DNA of 64,000 nucleotides from contig NZ_JAAXMS010000006.1 in the NCBI RefSeq assembly GCF_012290005.1, forward strand, positions 124,001 through 188,000, written 5' to 3'. A program made the position numbers and the translations under genes. The notes below the pieces were generated by a model, which did not search any database, had not been told where the DNA came from, and was given only the letters and a program-made list of their open reading frames with translations. The first letter of the stretch is position 1. Every line of letters begins with the position of its first letter. This DNA comes from Crateriforma spongiae (GTDB taxonomy: Bacteria > Planctomycetota > Planctomycetia > Pirellulales > Pirellulaceae). Positions 9,900 to 18,885 of the stretch are shown here, piece after piece.

Positions 9900-10772
9900 A
9901 TGAAGATTCTGATTGCGGTGGACGGTTCCCCCGATTCGATGGAAGCGGTAAAGGCGATCGGTCGCCTGACGGAAAAGACGCCTTCGCAGATTTTGCTGGC
10001 CACGGTGGTCAATCCTCCGGAGGTCCCGATCGACGCCTCGGCCGACTTGTGGGTGCCTCAGTTGTTGCAACAACAGGAGGAATTGGCGGCGTCGACGTTG
10101 GACAATGCGGCGGCCTTGTTGGCCGGTCACGACCATGTGACGACCAAGACCTGCACCGGGCACGTGACCCATTCCATTTTGGACACCGCCGATGAATACG
10201 GTGCGGACTTGATCGTCATCGGTGCGGTCGGGCATTCGGCCGTTGCCCGCATCGTTTTGGGCAGCGTCAGCGACGACGTTGCCACTCATGCCAAGCAAAG
10301 CGTTTTGGTGTACCGACGCAGCGAAGGGTTCGCCGCCGGTGGGAACGACTTGCGTGTCACCGTCGCCTATGACGGATCCGATTCATCGGAAAAGGCGTTG
10401 GTTGATTTTGCCAACGTCGATTGGTCCGGAGACGCCATCGTCAATGTGGTCTCGGTGGCTTCGCGGTTGGAAATGTTCGGTCAAGAAATCACACCCGCGG
10501 CGATCGAAGAATCCGCCAAACGTCGTACCGATGCCAAGCGTTTGGCCGTCGTGGGGGCCGAGCGTTTGAAGAAGCACGTCGCCACCGTTGCCGCAACCAT
10601 GATGGAATCAGACCACCTGGGCGAAGGCATCATGAAAGCGGCCGCCGAACACAACAGCGGTTTGATCGTGGTGGGCGACAAAGGGCACGGCTTTGTTGCC
10701 CGTCTGTTGATGGGCAGCACGTCACGCTATGTGTTGCGGCACGCCACACAGTCCGTCTTGATCGCTCGCTAA
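9900..10772 (+). CDS. Universal stress protein with tandem UspA domains
   Basis: This 290-aa protein has two UspA folds in tandem (about residues 1-140 and 150-290). Each starts with a beta strand followed by DGS (AVDGSPDS and AYDGSDSS). Each ends in the nucleotide-binding pattern G-x2-G-x9-GS (GAVGH...LGSVS and GDKGH...MGSTS), so both halves probably bind ATP. Cytoplasmic; tandem Usp proteins of this kind are linked to stress survival and redox or hypoxia responses, but the role here is not shown. It stands 100 bases after the previous gene and converges on the PAS-AraC gene with a 50-base gap. Confidence 0.9.
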   Translation: MKILIAVDGSPDSMEAVKAIGRLTEKTPSQILLATVVNPPEVPIDASADLWVPQLLQQQEELAASTLDNAAALLAGHDHVTTKTCTGHVTHSILDTADEYGADLIVIGAVGHSAVARIVLGSVSDDVATHAKQSVLVYRRSEGFAAGGNDLRVTVAYDGSDSSEKALVDFANVDWSGDAIVNVVSVASRLEMFGQEITPAAIEESAKRRTDAKRLAVVGAERLKKHVATVAATMMESDHLGEGIMKAAAEHNSGLIVVGDKGHGFVARLLMGSTSRYVLRHATQSVLIAR

Positions 10773-10822
10773 AGCCCGATGCCACAAAATCGCGAATCAC
10801 CGCGGGCGACAGACACGCGGCA

Positions 10823-11581
10823 TCATACGCCTTTGGGAACGACCGCGTTTTCACCGTACTGTCGTCGATATTTCGTCGGTGACACATTCATGATTCGTTG
10901 AAAGCTGCGGCTGAAATGGGCGTGGTCGTAAAAGCCGCAGCGTTGGGCGATGCTGGAAACGCTGTGGTCGGTCTGCCGCAACATCTTGGTCGCCTGTTCG
11001 ATCCGAATGCGGATCAAATATTGTCGCGGTGATGTTCCAAAAGCCAGTCGGAACCGTCGTTCGAAATGGCTGACCGACAACCCCGACATCTCCGCTAGTT
11101 GGTCGCTGGTTACATGGCGATCAAAGTGCTGGTGAAGGTATTCCATCACGTCACCCAGCGAATCGGCGGTTCCCGATTGCATGCGTTCGATTTGGCGTGA
11201 ACACCCCGCCACGCCAATGACTTTGCCGCTTTGATCGCGCAGCGGGATCTTGGTCGTCGCGACCAAACGTGGCGAACCCACGTCCTCCGGGGCGCTCTCG
11301 ATCCGGTTGATGATGGGCTTGCCCGACTTCATCACGCGGCGGTCGTCGTCGCGATACTCGTCGGCGCGGACTTTGGGAAAAAAGTCATGGTCGGTTTTGC
11401 CGATCACGTCGTCCGCCGACGTCACGCCACAGTATTCGCATCCGCGGCGGTTCAGCGACACGAAACGCCCCCGGCGGTCTTTGACGAAAAACGAGACGTC
11501 GGGCAACCGGTCGAACAGGGCCAAAATTTGATCGGCCGGAAGACGCTGCAAAAAGGCGTCGCGAAAGTCAGTGTTTTTCAT
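10823..11581 (-). CDS. PAS-domain AraC-family transcriptional regulator
   Basis: The protein has 252 aa. Residues about 15-135 form a PAS/PAC sensor domain (FFVKDRRGRFVSLN, GKTDHDFF, IPLRDQSGKVIGVAG). Residues about 150-250 are an AraC/XylS double helix-turn-helix (FERRFRLAFGTSPRQYL, SIAQRCGFYDHAHFSRSFQ). It should be a cytoplasmic DNA-binding regulator with a small-ligand or redox input through the PAS domain. The PAS resembles the second PAS of the histidine kinase at 18886-21789 (shared FxKDRxxRxxxxN start and DFF, SGKP, KIP blocks). Its targets are unknown. The only close neighbours are the convergent stress gene and the divergent PSCyt gene. Confidence 0.9.
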   Translation of the reverse strand: MKNTDFRDAFLQRLPADQILALFDRLPDVSFFVKDRRGRFVSLNRRGCEYCGVTSADDVIGKTDHDFFPKVRADEYRDDDRRVMKSGKPIINRIESAPEDVGSPRLVATTKIPLRDQSGKVIGVAGCSRQIERMQSGTADSLGDVMEYLHQHFDRHVTSDQLAEMSGLSVSHFERRFRLAFGTSPRQYLIRIRIEQATKMLRQTDHSVSSIAQRCGFYDHAHFSRSFQRIMNVSPTKYRRQYGENAVVPKGV

Positions 11582-11811
11582 GCCGTAAAATTACACGGCA
11601 AAGGTTTTCCGGTGCAAGACGTTTGGTCGCACCCCGGATAGGTTTGTCGTCACAGCCGATGGTCGGGGCCGCCGCTATTGAGGGCGATCGCCCTGCGGAT
11701 CGGCCAATGCCGCCCCAGACCCGACCGGTGCATTGCGGCTTCAGCGGTATCGTTCGTTCGACCGGCGAAACCGATTTTCAGATTGTTTCCCCACTTCGGC
11801 CCTTTGATCTG

Positions 11812-14800
11812 ATGCCAATGTTTTTGACTTCATCCGGCACCGCGGCGCCCGGCGCAGCGATGGTGTTGGTGATTGCCTCATTCGGATCCGTTTCGATGGC
11901 GGAAACGCCGTCCTCGGAGATTGATTTTGCGCGTGACGTGCGGCCGATTCTTTCGGACAAATGCAACTATTGTCACGGGCCCGACGACGCCAACCGCCAA
12001 GCCGGCTTGCGGTTGGATCGGCGTGAAGATGCGGAGTACGTGTTGGAATCGGGCGATCTGATCGACCGCATCACCAGCGACGATCCTGACATGCGGATGC
12101 CGCCGCCGGAGTCCAAGTTGACTCTGTCCAATGGCGACGTCGAAACGCTGCGACGCTGGATCGACCAAGGCGCGGCTTATGCCAAGCACTGGTCGTTTCA
12201 ACCGTTGCCCGACACCGTCGATGTCCCCGCCGTGCAAGACGATGACTGGTGCCGCAACCCGATCGATCGATTTGTCGCCGCCCGTTTGGAAAAAGCCGGG
12301 TTGTCGCCCGCTGATCCTGCGTCTCACACGCGTTGGCTGCGCCGCGTCACGTTCGACCTGACCGGGTTACCGCCGACGTCCGGTCAGATCGCACGTTTTG
12401 TCGACGCATGCAAACACGACGCGGACGCCGCCTATCGCGATGCGGTCGATCGATTGCTGCAGTCGCGGTCCTTCGGCGAACACATGGCGGTCGGATGGTT
12501 GGACTTGGCCCGGTACGCCGATTCGTACGGTTACCAGTCTGACAAACTGAACACGCAGTGGCCGTACCGCGATTGGGTCGTCCGCGCCTTCAATGAAAAC
12601 CTGCCCTATGACGATTTTCTGACATGGCAGTTGGCGGGGGACTTGCTGGAAAACCCGACGACCGATCAACGGTTGGCCACCGCTTTCAATCGCATCCACC
12701 GATTGAACAACGAAGGCGGCGCGGTGTTCGAAGAATGGCGGGTGGAAAACGTCGCCGACCGCGTGCACACCTTCGGAACCGCGGTGTTGGGGCTGACGAT
12801 GGAATGTTGCCGCTGTCACGATCACAAATACGACCCGCTGCCGATGCGTGACTATTACGCGTTGTCAGCCTTTTTCAACAGCATTGACGAATCCGGCGTG
12901 TACGACCGGACGGCCAAGGTGCCCTGTCCGTCGATGCTGTTGCCCACCGACGAACAGGCGGTTGCACTGGAGCAGGCCAAGCGGGACGCCAAGCAGCGTC
13001 TGGAAGAATATCGCCGACTGGTCGAACAGGCTCGTGACCGGTGGACGCAAGAAAAGCAAGACATCACGCCACCGGCCGAGTTACCCGATCTGAAGGTTGC
13101 GTTGTCGTTCGATCGTGACTTTGACAATTCGATCAAAGAGATCTACCACCCGTCGGAAAACGATCGGGGTTGGACATCGATGCCGGACTTGGTGGCCGTT
13201 GAAGGATCCCAGATCCCTGTCCTGCCCGAATCCCAGGCGGCGGACTTGGCCGATTTCAAAGGCGAAACGACGCGACGTGCGTTGTCGTTGGATGGCCAGC
13301 GAGGCGTGACGGTACACGGCGTCGATCCGCTGGATCGATGGACGCCGTTTTCGGTGGTGGTGACGCTGCGGGAAACCGAACGTTCGCCGCTTCGCAGCCT
13401 GATCGTTCACCACACCCGCGGCACCGACTGTGGGTACAACGGATGGGATCTGACGATCGTCGACGGTCATGTCGAATCGAGGATGTATCGCGTTTGGCCG
13501 GGCAACGCGATCGGTGTCCGCACCGTGGACCCGATCCCGGCCGACGTATGGCACCAATTGTCGGCGACGTATGACGGGTCGTCGGATGCTAGGGGGCTGA
13601 AGCTGTATCTGAACGGAGTGCCGTTGCCCACGACGGTGCTGCGAAATGACATCAAGAAAAGCAGCAATGTCAAAGTCGATCATGGCGGCGAATTTGTGGT
13701 CGGCCAGCGTTTCCGGGCGCGGGGGCTGACCGGTGGGTTGATCGACGATGTTCGATTGTACCAACGACAGTTGACTGCACCGGAGCTGGGTTTTCTGGCC
13801 ACCGGGCAATGGGAAGGCGATTTGGCCGACACCTATGTTTCGGCGTTGGATTCGGACTGTCGTGATGCGATGGGGCGACTGACAAAGGCTCGCCAAGCGG
13901 TGGTGATGGCCGAAGAAGCGATGAACGAAATTCCGATCATGCAAGAATGGGACACACCACGCGAAACCCACTTGCTGGCTCGTGGGCAATACGACGCCCC
14001 GACCGACGATTCCACGCGGGTGCAACGCAACGTTCCCACAGCGATCGAATTGCCGTGGTCTGACCAGTGGCCCCAGGACCGTCTAGGGCTGGCACGCTGG
14101 GTGACGCATCCTAATCATCCGTTGACGGCGCGGGTGGCGGTGAATCATTTGTGGTCGCGTTTCTTTTCGGCACCCTTGGTGCGGACGCCGGAGAATTTTG
14201 GCCTGCAGGGTGAACTGCCCACGCATCCCGAATTGCTGGACTGGTTGGCCCGCGACTTTGTCGACAACGGCTGGGATGTCCAGCGGTTGTGCCGGCTAAT
14301 CGTTTTGTCAGCCACCTATTGCCAGGATTCCGTGCCGGACAAGAAGACGATGGAAGTGGATCCGGAAAATCGGTTGCTATCGCGAGGCCCGGCCCACCGG
14401 TACAGCGGCGAACAGATCCGCGACTTGGCTTTGGCCGCATCGGGGCTGATGGACCGACAGATGGGCGGACCCCCGGTTTCGCCCTACCAACCGGGCAAGG
14501 ACTTGTGGAAAGAGTCCAACGGGATGTCGCCGCCGTACCAGCAATCGGTGGGCGAATCGCTGTATCGACGATCGTTGTACTCGGTTTGGAAGCGGACGGT
14601 GCCATTGCCCAACATGATGGCTTTTGACGCGACGACACGTGAAGTCTGCACGGTGGTGCGGTCGCGAACGAACACTCCGCTGCAAGCATTGGTGTTGTTG
14701 AACGACGTTCAGTTTGTCGAAGCGTCACGCGTTTTGGCCCAAGACGTTTTGGGGGCCAAAGATTCTGGTGATGCCGTCGCTGCCGCGTTCCTGCGTCTGG

Positions 14801-15015
14801 CCGGTCGTGACGCGGACCAGGAAGAGATGCGATTGCTGTTGTCACTTTTGGATGATGAACGTCGTTACTTTGCCGACCATCCCGAAGCAGCCGAACAATT
14901 GATTTCGATCGGTGATTCGGCGGTGGACGCCACGGCGGATCCGATCGAATTAGCCGCCATGACCACGGTTTGTCAGGCGATTTTGAATTTAGATGCCACG
15001 ATTTGGAAACGATAA
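11812..15015 (+). CDS. PSCyt1 / DUF1549 / LamG / DUF1553 planctomycete protein
   Basis: The protein is about 1067 aa from ATG 11812 (ATG 11818 is equally possible). The frame is open to 11623, but a hydrophobic export segment starts only after 11812. Visible domains are a planctomycete-type cytochrome c module with CNYCHG (a CxxCH heme site) near residue 50, DUF1549 at about 140-350 and an inserted LamG/concanavalin-like beta sandwich at about 480-660. DUF1553 fills the C-terminal third ([24 protein letters not shown]). A second CxxCH ([11 protein letters not shown]) lies near residue 330. Such proteins are planctomycete-specific, exported and usually paired with a DUF1501 gene, as here with a 2-base gap. 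The biochemical role is not established; redox or polysaccharide-linked roles have been proposed. Confidence 0.9.
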   Translation: MPMFLTSSGTAAPGAAMVLVIASFGSVSMAETPSSEIDFARDVRPILSDKCNYCHGPDDANRQAGLRLDRREDAEYVLESGDLIDRITSDDPDMRMPPPESKLTLSNGDVETLRRWIDQGAAYAKHWSFQPLPDTVDVPAVQDDDWCRNPIDRFVAARLEKAGLSPADPASHTRWLRRVTFDLTGLPPTSGQIARFVDACKHDADAAYRDAVDRLLQSRSFGEHMAVGWLDLARYADSYGYQSDKLNTQWPYRDWVVRAFNENLPYDDFLTWQLAGDLLENPTTDQRLATAFNRIHRLNNEGGAVFEEWRVENVADRVHTFGTAVLGLTMECCRCHDHKYDPLPMRDYYALSAFFNSIDESGVYDRTAKVPCPSMLLPTDEQAVALEQAKRDAKQRLEEYRRLVEQARDRWTQEKQDITPPAELPDLKVALSFDRDFDNSIKEIYHPSENDRGWTSMPDLVAVEGSQIPVLPESQAADLADFKGETTRRALSLDGQRGVTVHGVDPLDRWTPFSVVVTLRETERSPLRSLIVHHTRGTDCGYNGWDLTIVDGHVESRMYRVWPGNAIGVRTVDPIPADVWHQLSATYDGSSDARGLKLYLNGVPLPTTVLRNDIKKSSNVKVDHGGEFVVGQRFRARGLTGGLIDDVRLYQRQLTAPELGFLATGQWEGDLADTYVSALDSDCRDAMGRLTKARQAVVMAEEAMNEIPIMQEWDTPRETHLLARGQYDAPTDDSTRVQRNVPTAIELPWSDQWPQDRLGLARWVTHPNHPLTARVAVNHLWSRFFSAPLVRTPENFGLQGELPTHPELLDWLARDFVDNGWDVQRLCRLIVLSATYCQDSVPDKKTMEVDPENRLLSRGPAHRYSGEQIRDLALAASGLMDRQMGGPPVSPYQPGKDLWKESNGMSPPYQQSVGESLYRRSLYSVWKRTVPLPNMMAFDATTREVCTVVRSRTNTPLQALVLLNDVQFVEASRVLAQDVLGAKDSGDAVAAAFLRLAGRDADQEEMRLLLSLLDDERRYFADHPEAAEQLISIGDSAVDATADPIELAAMTTVCQAILNLDATIWKR

Positions 15016-15017
15016 AG

Positions 15018-16457
15018 ATGCCTTTTGAATCATCCCAGGCGACCGGTGTGAACCGGCGCGTGTTTTTCCGGCGTGGCGCGACGGGTATCGGTATCGCCGC
15101 GTTGGCTCAACTGCTGAACCAGTCCAATTCCGGTGCCGCTCCCACGTCCGGCGTCGGTGGCGGCTTGCATCATCCGGCGAAAGCCAAACGCGTGATCTAC
15201 CTGTTCCAATCCGGCGGTCCGGCCCAGCAGGATTTGTTCGATTACAAACCGATGTTGAATGAAATGAACGGCAAGGAATTGCCGTCGTCGGTGCGTGGCG
15301 AACAACGGTTGACGGGAATGTCGGCCAATCAGTCGTCTTTGCCGATGGCCGGGTCGCAGTTTAAGTTCCAGCAATACGGCAAGTCCGGGGCTTGGCTAAG
15401 CGAACTGTTGCCCCACCACCGTGACATTGTGGATGACGTTTGCTTCGTCCGTTCGATGTACACCGAAGCGATCAATCACGATCCGGCGATCACGTTTTTC
15501 CAAACCGGATCGCAGATCGCGGGACGTCCGTCGTTGGGCGCTTGGCTTTCTTACGGACTGGGAAGCGAAAACGCGGACCTGCCGGCGTTCATCGTGCTGG
15601 TTTCGGCCAACCAAGGCGGGCAACCTTTGTATGCACGACTGTGGGGCAACGGATTTTTGGATTCGCGTCACCAGGGTGTGCAGTTTCGCGGCGGCACCGA
15701 TCCGGTGCTGTACTTGTCCAATCCGGCCGGCATTTCGCCGATGCGACGTCGTGCCCAACTGGACGCGATCGCCCAATTGAACCGGCACCAGTTTGCCAAA
15801 GAGCTGGACCCAGAAATCGAATCGCGGATCGCACAATACGAAATGGCGTATCGCATGCAGACCAGCGTGCCTGATGCGACCGATTTTTCGGACGAACCGG
15901 AATCAACCTTCGACATGTATGGCGAAGACGCACGCAAGCCGGGGACGTTCGCGTCGAACTGTTTGTTGGCCCGGCGTCTGGCCGAACGGGATGTGCGTTT
16001 TATCCAGCTGTATCACCAAGGCTGGGACCAGCATTCGAATTTGCCCAAACAGATTCGCGGACAAGCGTCCGAAACCGATCAAGCGTCTGCGGCGTTGGTC
16101 AAGGATTTGAAGCAACGCGGTTTGCTGGACGACACGCTGGTGATTTGGGGCGGCGAATTCGGACGAACTTCGTATTCCCAGGGCACACTGACGGCCACCA
16201 ACTATGGGCGCGATCACCATCCGCGTTGCTTCACGATGTGGATGGCGGGTGGCGGGATCAAACCCGGCATGACCTACGGTGCGACCGATGAATTCGGATA
16301 CAACGTCACCGAAAATCCCGTCCACGTTCACGACTTCAATGCCACGTTGTTGCACCTGATGGGCATCGATCACGAACGTTTGACGTTCAAGTATCAAGGA
16401 CGCCGTTTCCGATTGACCGACGTTCATGGCCACGTGGTCGAAGACATCTTGGCTTAG
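15018..16457 (+). CDS. DUF1501 protein (sulfatase-fold, Tat-exported)
   Basis: This 479-aa protein starts at ATG 15018, two bases after the DUF1553 gene's stop. The N-terminus has a twin-arginine export signal ([18 protein letters not shown]). DUF1501 blocks follow: [50 protein letters not shown] and [21 protein letters not shown]. The fold is related to alkaline phosphatase/sulfatase, but the formylglycine motif is absent. DUF1501 is normally co-transcribed with PSD1-type genes, and the pair probably forms one extracytoplasmic system of unknown function. A 14-base tandem duplication sits exactly at the stop codon. Confidence 0.92.
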   Translation: MPFESSQATGVNRRVFFRRGATGIGIAALAQLLNQSNSGAAPTSGVGGGLHHPAKAKRVIYLFQSGGPAQQDLFDYKPMLNEMNGKELPSSVRGEQRLTGMSANQSSLPMAGSQFKFQQYGKSGAWLSELLPHHRDIVDDVCFVRSMYTEAINHDPAITFFQTGSQIAGRPSLGAWLSYGLGSENADLPAFIVLVSANQGGQPLYARLWGNGFLDSRHQGVQFRGGTDPVLYLSNPAGISPMRRRAQLDAIAQLNRHQFAKELDPEIESRIAQYEMAYRMQTSVPDATDFSDEPESTFDMYGEDARKPGTFASNCLLARRLAERDVRFIQLYHQGWDQHSNLPKQIRGQASETDQASAALVKDLKQRGLLDDTLVIWGGEFGRTSYSQGTLTATNYGRDHHPRCFTMWMAGGGIKPGMTYGATDEFGYNVTENPVHVHDFNATLLHLMGIDHERLTFKYQGRRFRLTDVHGHVVEDILA

Positions 16458-16470
16458 ACATCTTGGCTTA
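16443..16470 (+). repeat. Tandem 14-bp duplication at the DUF1501 stop codon
   Basis: The unit GACATCTTGGCTTA occurs twice head to tail (16443-16456 and 16457-16470). The TAG stop straddles the junction. With one copy the frame would end in TAA at the same codon, so the duplication left the protein unchanged. Confidence 0.9.
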
Positions 16471-16562
16471 ACAGTGATCGGTTCGCGGCGTCGCGATGTC
16501 CGCACGCGGTGACCGCAACTTGGCAAGGCGCGGCCATGCCCGGTGGGCGACCGAGACGACCG

Positions 16563-17009
16563 TTACTGTTCGTCGGGCAATCGCACGACGCGCACCCAAA
16601 AGTCTTTCAGCGATTGGACGATACTGAAGAATTGGGCCGCGTCGACGGGTTTGACGATGTAGGCTTCGTTGCTGAGACCGAAAGCCTCCAGCACATCCGT
16701 TTCAAAATCGGACGTGGTCAAGATCACCACCGCGATTTGCTTCAGATCGTCGTCTTGTTGGATTTCCCGCAAGACTTCGCGGCCATCCATCCGCGGCATG
16801 TTCAGGTCCAGCAGAATCAGATCGGGACGCAACCGGTCGGCGTACTTGCCTTGGCCCCGCAGATACTCCATCGCTTCCACCCCATCGACGACCCGGTTCA
16901 GGGTGTTGGCGATCTTGCCACGCTTCAATGCACGCGTCGTCAATTCCGCATCGGCGTCGCTGTCTTCGACCAGCAGGATGTTAATCGGTTTGGCGAGCGG
17001 TTCGGTCAT
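16563..17009 (-). CDS. Single-domain response regulator, Rcp1-like
   Basis: This is a 148-aa CheY-like receiver with no output domain. The phosphorylation site is Asp in LLDLNMPRMDG, the acidic pocket is VEDSDADAEL, the switch Thr is in ILTTSD and the conserved Lys is in VKPVD. ATG 17009 is chosen because ILLVEDSD begins 10 residues later; upstream in-frame sequence is Pro-rich noise. The sequence style, with an insert after the first helix (RVVDGVEAMEYLRGQG), is that of regulators partnered with phytochrome-type kinases. A kinase with a phytochrome-type H-box lies 1.9 kb away on the other strand, a likely partner. Confidence 0.92.
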   Translation of the reverse strand: MTEPLAKPINILLVEDSDADAELTTRALKRGKIANTLNRVVDGVEAMEYLRGQGKYADRLRPDLILLDLNMPRMDGREVLREIQQDDDLKQIAVVILTTSDFETDVLEAFGLSNEAYIVKPVDAAQFFSIVQSLKDFWVRVVRLPDEQ

Positions 17010-17475
17010 CAGTGAAATTGGACAAGGTCGTCTTGCAAATCGCTCACCGACATATCGCGGACCCGGGGGCGGACCGCATGGGGGCGATTGGGGCGGAAAA
17101 GGGATCGAGGGGGGAATAGGTATATCGAACGTTGTTTGGCCGGGCAACGCAATGCACGTGTCGTCGCGGAAAGCAAAACGCAGAACAACGGCTAAAAATG
17201 CAGCCAGAATCGCGGTTCAAGTGACACCGGCCCCCCAGCTATACTCGCCGCGGAAATCCCAATTGTATGAAGTATTCGTCATGGTCGATCGTTGTGGTGG
17301 TCTGCGACCGAATTGCACGGTTGATTGCCCGGTCCGGCCAGGTTTTGGCCGGCGACCGAAGCGTTGGCGGCACGTCGGCTTTGCCATGGCAATTCAGCTT
17401 TGCAGTGAAATGACGGCTTCGTCCCAGGGCGCGTGGCCCGTCGTGCATCGTCTTTGTTTGGATCGGAAACTTCCG
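17010..17475. other. Divergent intergenic region between response regulator and binding lipoprotein
   Basis: The 466 bases contain no convincing gene. The lipoprotein frame is open back to an ATG at 17281, but that extension is Arg/Cys-rich, unlike the gene, and the lipoprotein signal starts at 17476. A TATACT hexamer near 17236 could be a -10 element for the rightward operon; no good -35 is seen. Confidence 0.35.
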
Positions 17476-18870
17476 ATGAATCAATTTCTTTCAGCCATCG
17501 GGTGTGCTGCCGCGATCGTGTGTCTTGCCCTGGCCGGGTGCGATTCATCCAGCGATTCAGTCGCCAATTCCCATGATGCAACGGCGATCGGTTCTCCGGG
17601 GCCGGGGCTGACATTGCCGATCGAACGGACGTCAAACCGTTCACGTGGGCGTTCGGCCCGTTCAACGACGACGCCCTGGTCGGGCAGCGATCGGCAAAGC
17701 GAAGCCGGTTTTCAAGACGCCGACGCCGTGGCGGCTTCCTCGCCGGTACGCGATCGCGTCCCCAGGATTTTGATCGGATTGGATGCCGACATGTCCTCGG
17801 CATCGGCCAAGTCGGGGGAAGCGATCCGACGTGGCATCGTTCTGGCGATCGACCGCATCAATCAAGACGGCGGATTGCTGGGGCGCCAGGTCGAGTTGCT
17901 GGTTTGCGATCATCGTGGCAATCCCGCACGCGGCATCGACAACATTCGCGATCTGGCGGCCAATCCGGATGTCGTGGCGGTCGTCGGCGGAATCCATACC
18001 CCTGTGGCGTTGGAAGAATTGTCCGTCATTCACGACGTTGAATTGCCTTACCTTGGACCCTGGGCGGCGGGGACACCGCTGGTGGCCAACGGTTACGAGC
18101 CGAATTTTGTGTTTCGCGTTTCGGTACGTGATGAATTCGCAGGCGAATTTTTGGTTCGAAATGCGATCCAGGACGACAAAACGCAAATCGCCCTGGTTCT
18201 GGAAAGCACCGGATGGGGCCGGTCCAACGAAGTGGCCATGCGTCAGGCGTTGGATGAACGAGAGCTACAGCCGACGACCGTCCAGTGGTTTCACTGGGGC
18301 GAGCCCAGTTTCCGAATGCAGATCGATGCGATCCGCAGCAGCGGCGCGGAAGTCGTGTTGCTGGTCGCCAATCCGCTGGAAGGCATTCGATTCGTCCAGC
18401 AGATGGCTCAAGTACCCGCCGAAGATCGGATCCCAATCCTGTCCCACTGGGGGATCACCGGCGGCAACTTTGCCGACCAGGTCGGCGACGACCTGAACCG
18501 CGTGGATTTGCGGTTTTTACAGTCGTATTCGTTCTTGTCCGCCGATTTGACGGACACCGCGCGAAGCGTTGTTGCGGCGTATTGTCGGACGTTTGACGAT
18601 GCGGATTCGGCCCGCGATATCTTTGCACCGACAGGAACCGCACACGCTTATGAGGTCGTCATGATGCTGGCCCAGGCGATTCGCCAAGCCGGCACGGTGG
18701 ACCGTTTGGAAGTTCGTGCCGCACTGGAGCGTCTGAAAAACTACAATGGGCTCATTCGAAACTTCCAGCGACCGTTCACCGTCACCGATCACGATGCTTT
18801 GACGATCGACGATCTGCATCTGGCCCGATTCGACGAGGCCGGAGTGATTGTGCCGCTTGGACCGAATTAG
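17476..18870 (+). CDS. LivK-like periplasmic-binding lipoprotein (Peripla_BP_6)
   Basis: The 464-aa protein has a lipoprotein signal with lipobox LAGC (Cys near residue 22) and a low-complexity Ser/Arg linker to about residue 95. A two-lobed type I periplasmic binding domain follows (ILIGLDADMSS, GIVLAIDRINQDGGLLGR, VVAVVGGIHTPVALEEL, APTGTAHAYEVVMMLAQAI). This family binds branched-chain amino acids, amides or urea for ABC uptake. Here no permease or ATPase gene is adjacent. Instead a membrane histidine kinase begins 16 bases downstream, so I infer it serves as a ligand-sensing subunit for signalling rather than transport. ATG 17476 is fixed by the signal peptide. Confidence 0.88.
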   Translation: MNQFLSAIGCAAAIVCLALAGCDSSSDSVANSHDATAIGSPGPGLTLPIERTSNRSRGRSARSTTTPWSGSDRQSEAGFQDADAVAASSPVRDRVPRILIGLDADMSSASAKSGEAIRRGIVLAIDRINQDGGLLGRQVELLVCDHRGNPARGIDNIRDLAANPDVVAVVGGIHTPVALEELSVIHDVELPYLGPWAAGTPLVANGYEPNFVFRVSVRDEFAGEFLVRNAIQDDKTQIALVLESTGWGRSNEVAMRQALDERELQPTTVQWFHWGEPSFRMQIDAIRSSGAEVVLLVANPLEGIRFVQQMAQVPAEDRIPILSHWGITGGNFADQVGDDLNRVDLRFLQSYSFLSADLTDTARSVVAAYCRTFDDADSARDIFAPTGTAHAYEVVMMLAQAIRQAGTVDRLEVRAALERLKNYNGLIRNFQRPFTVTDHDALTIDDLHLARFDEAGVIVPLGPN

Positions 18871-18885
18871 CATCGGACCCACCGG

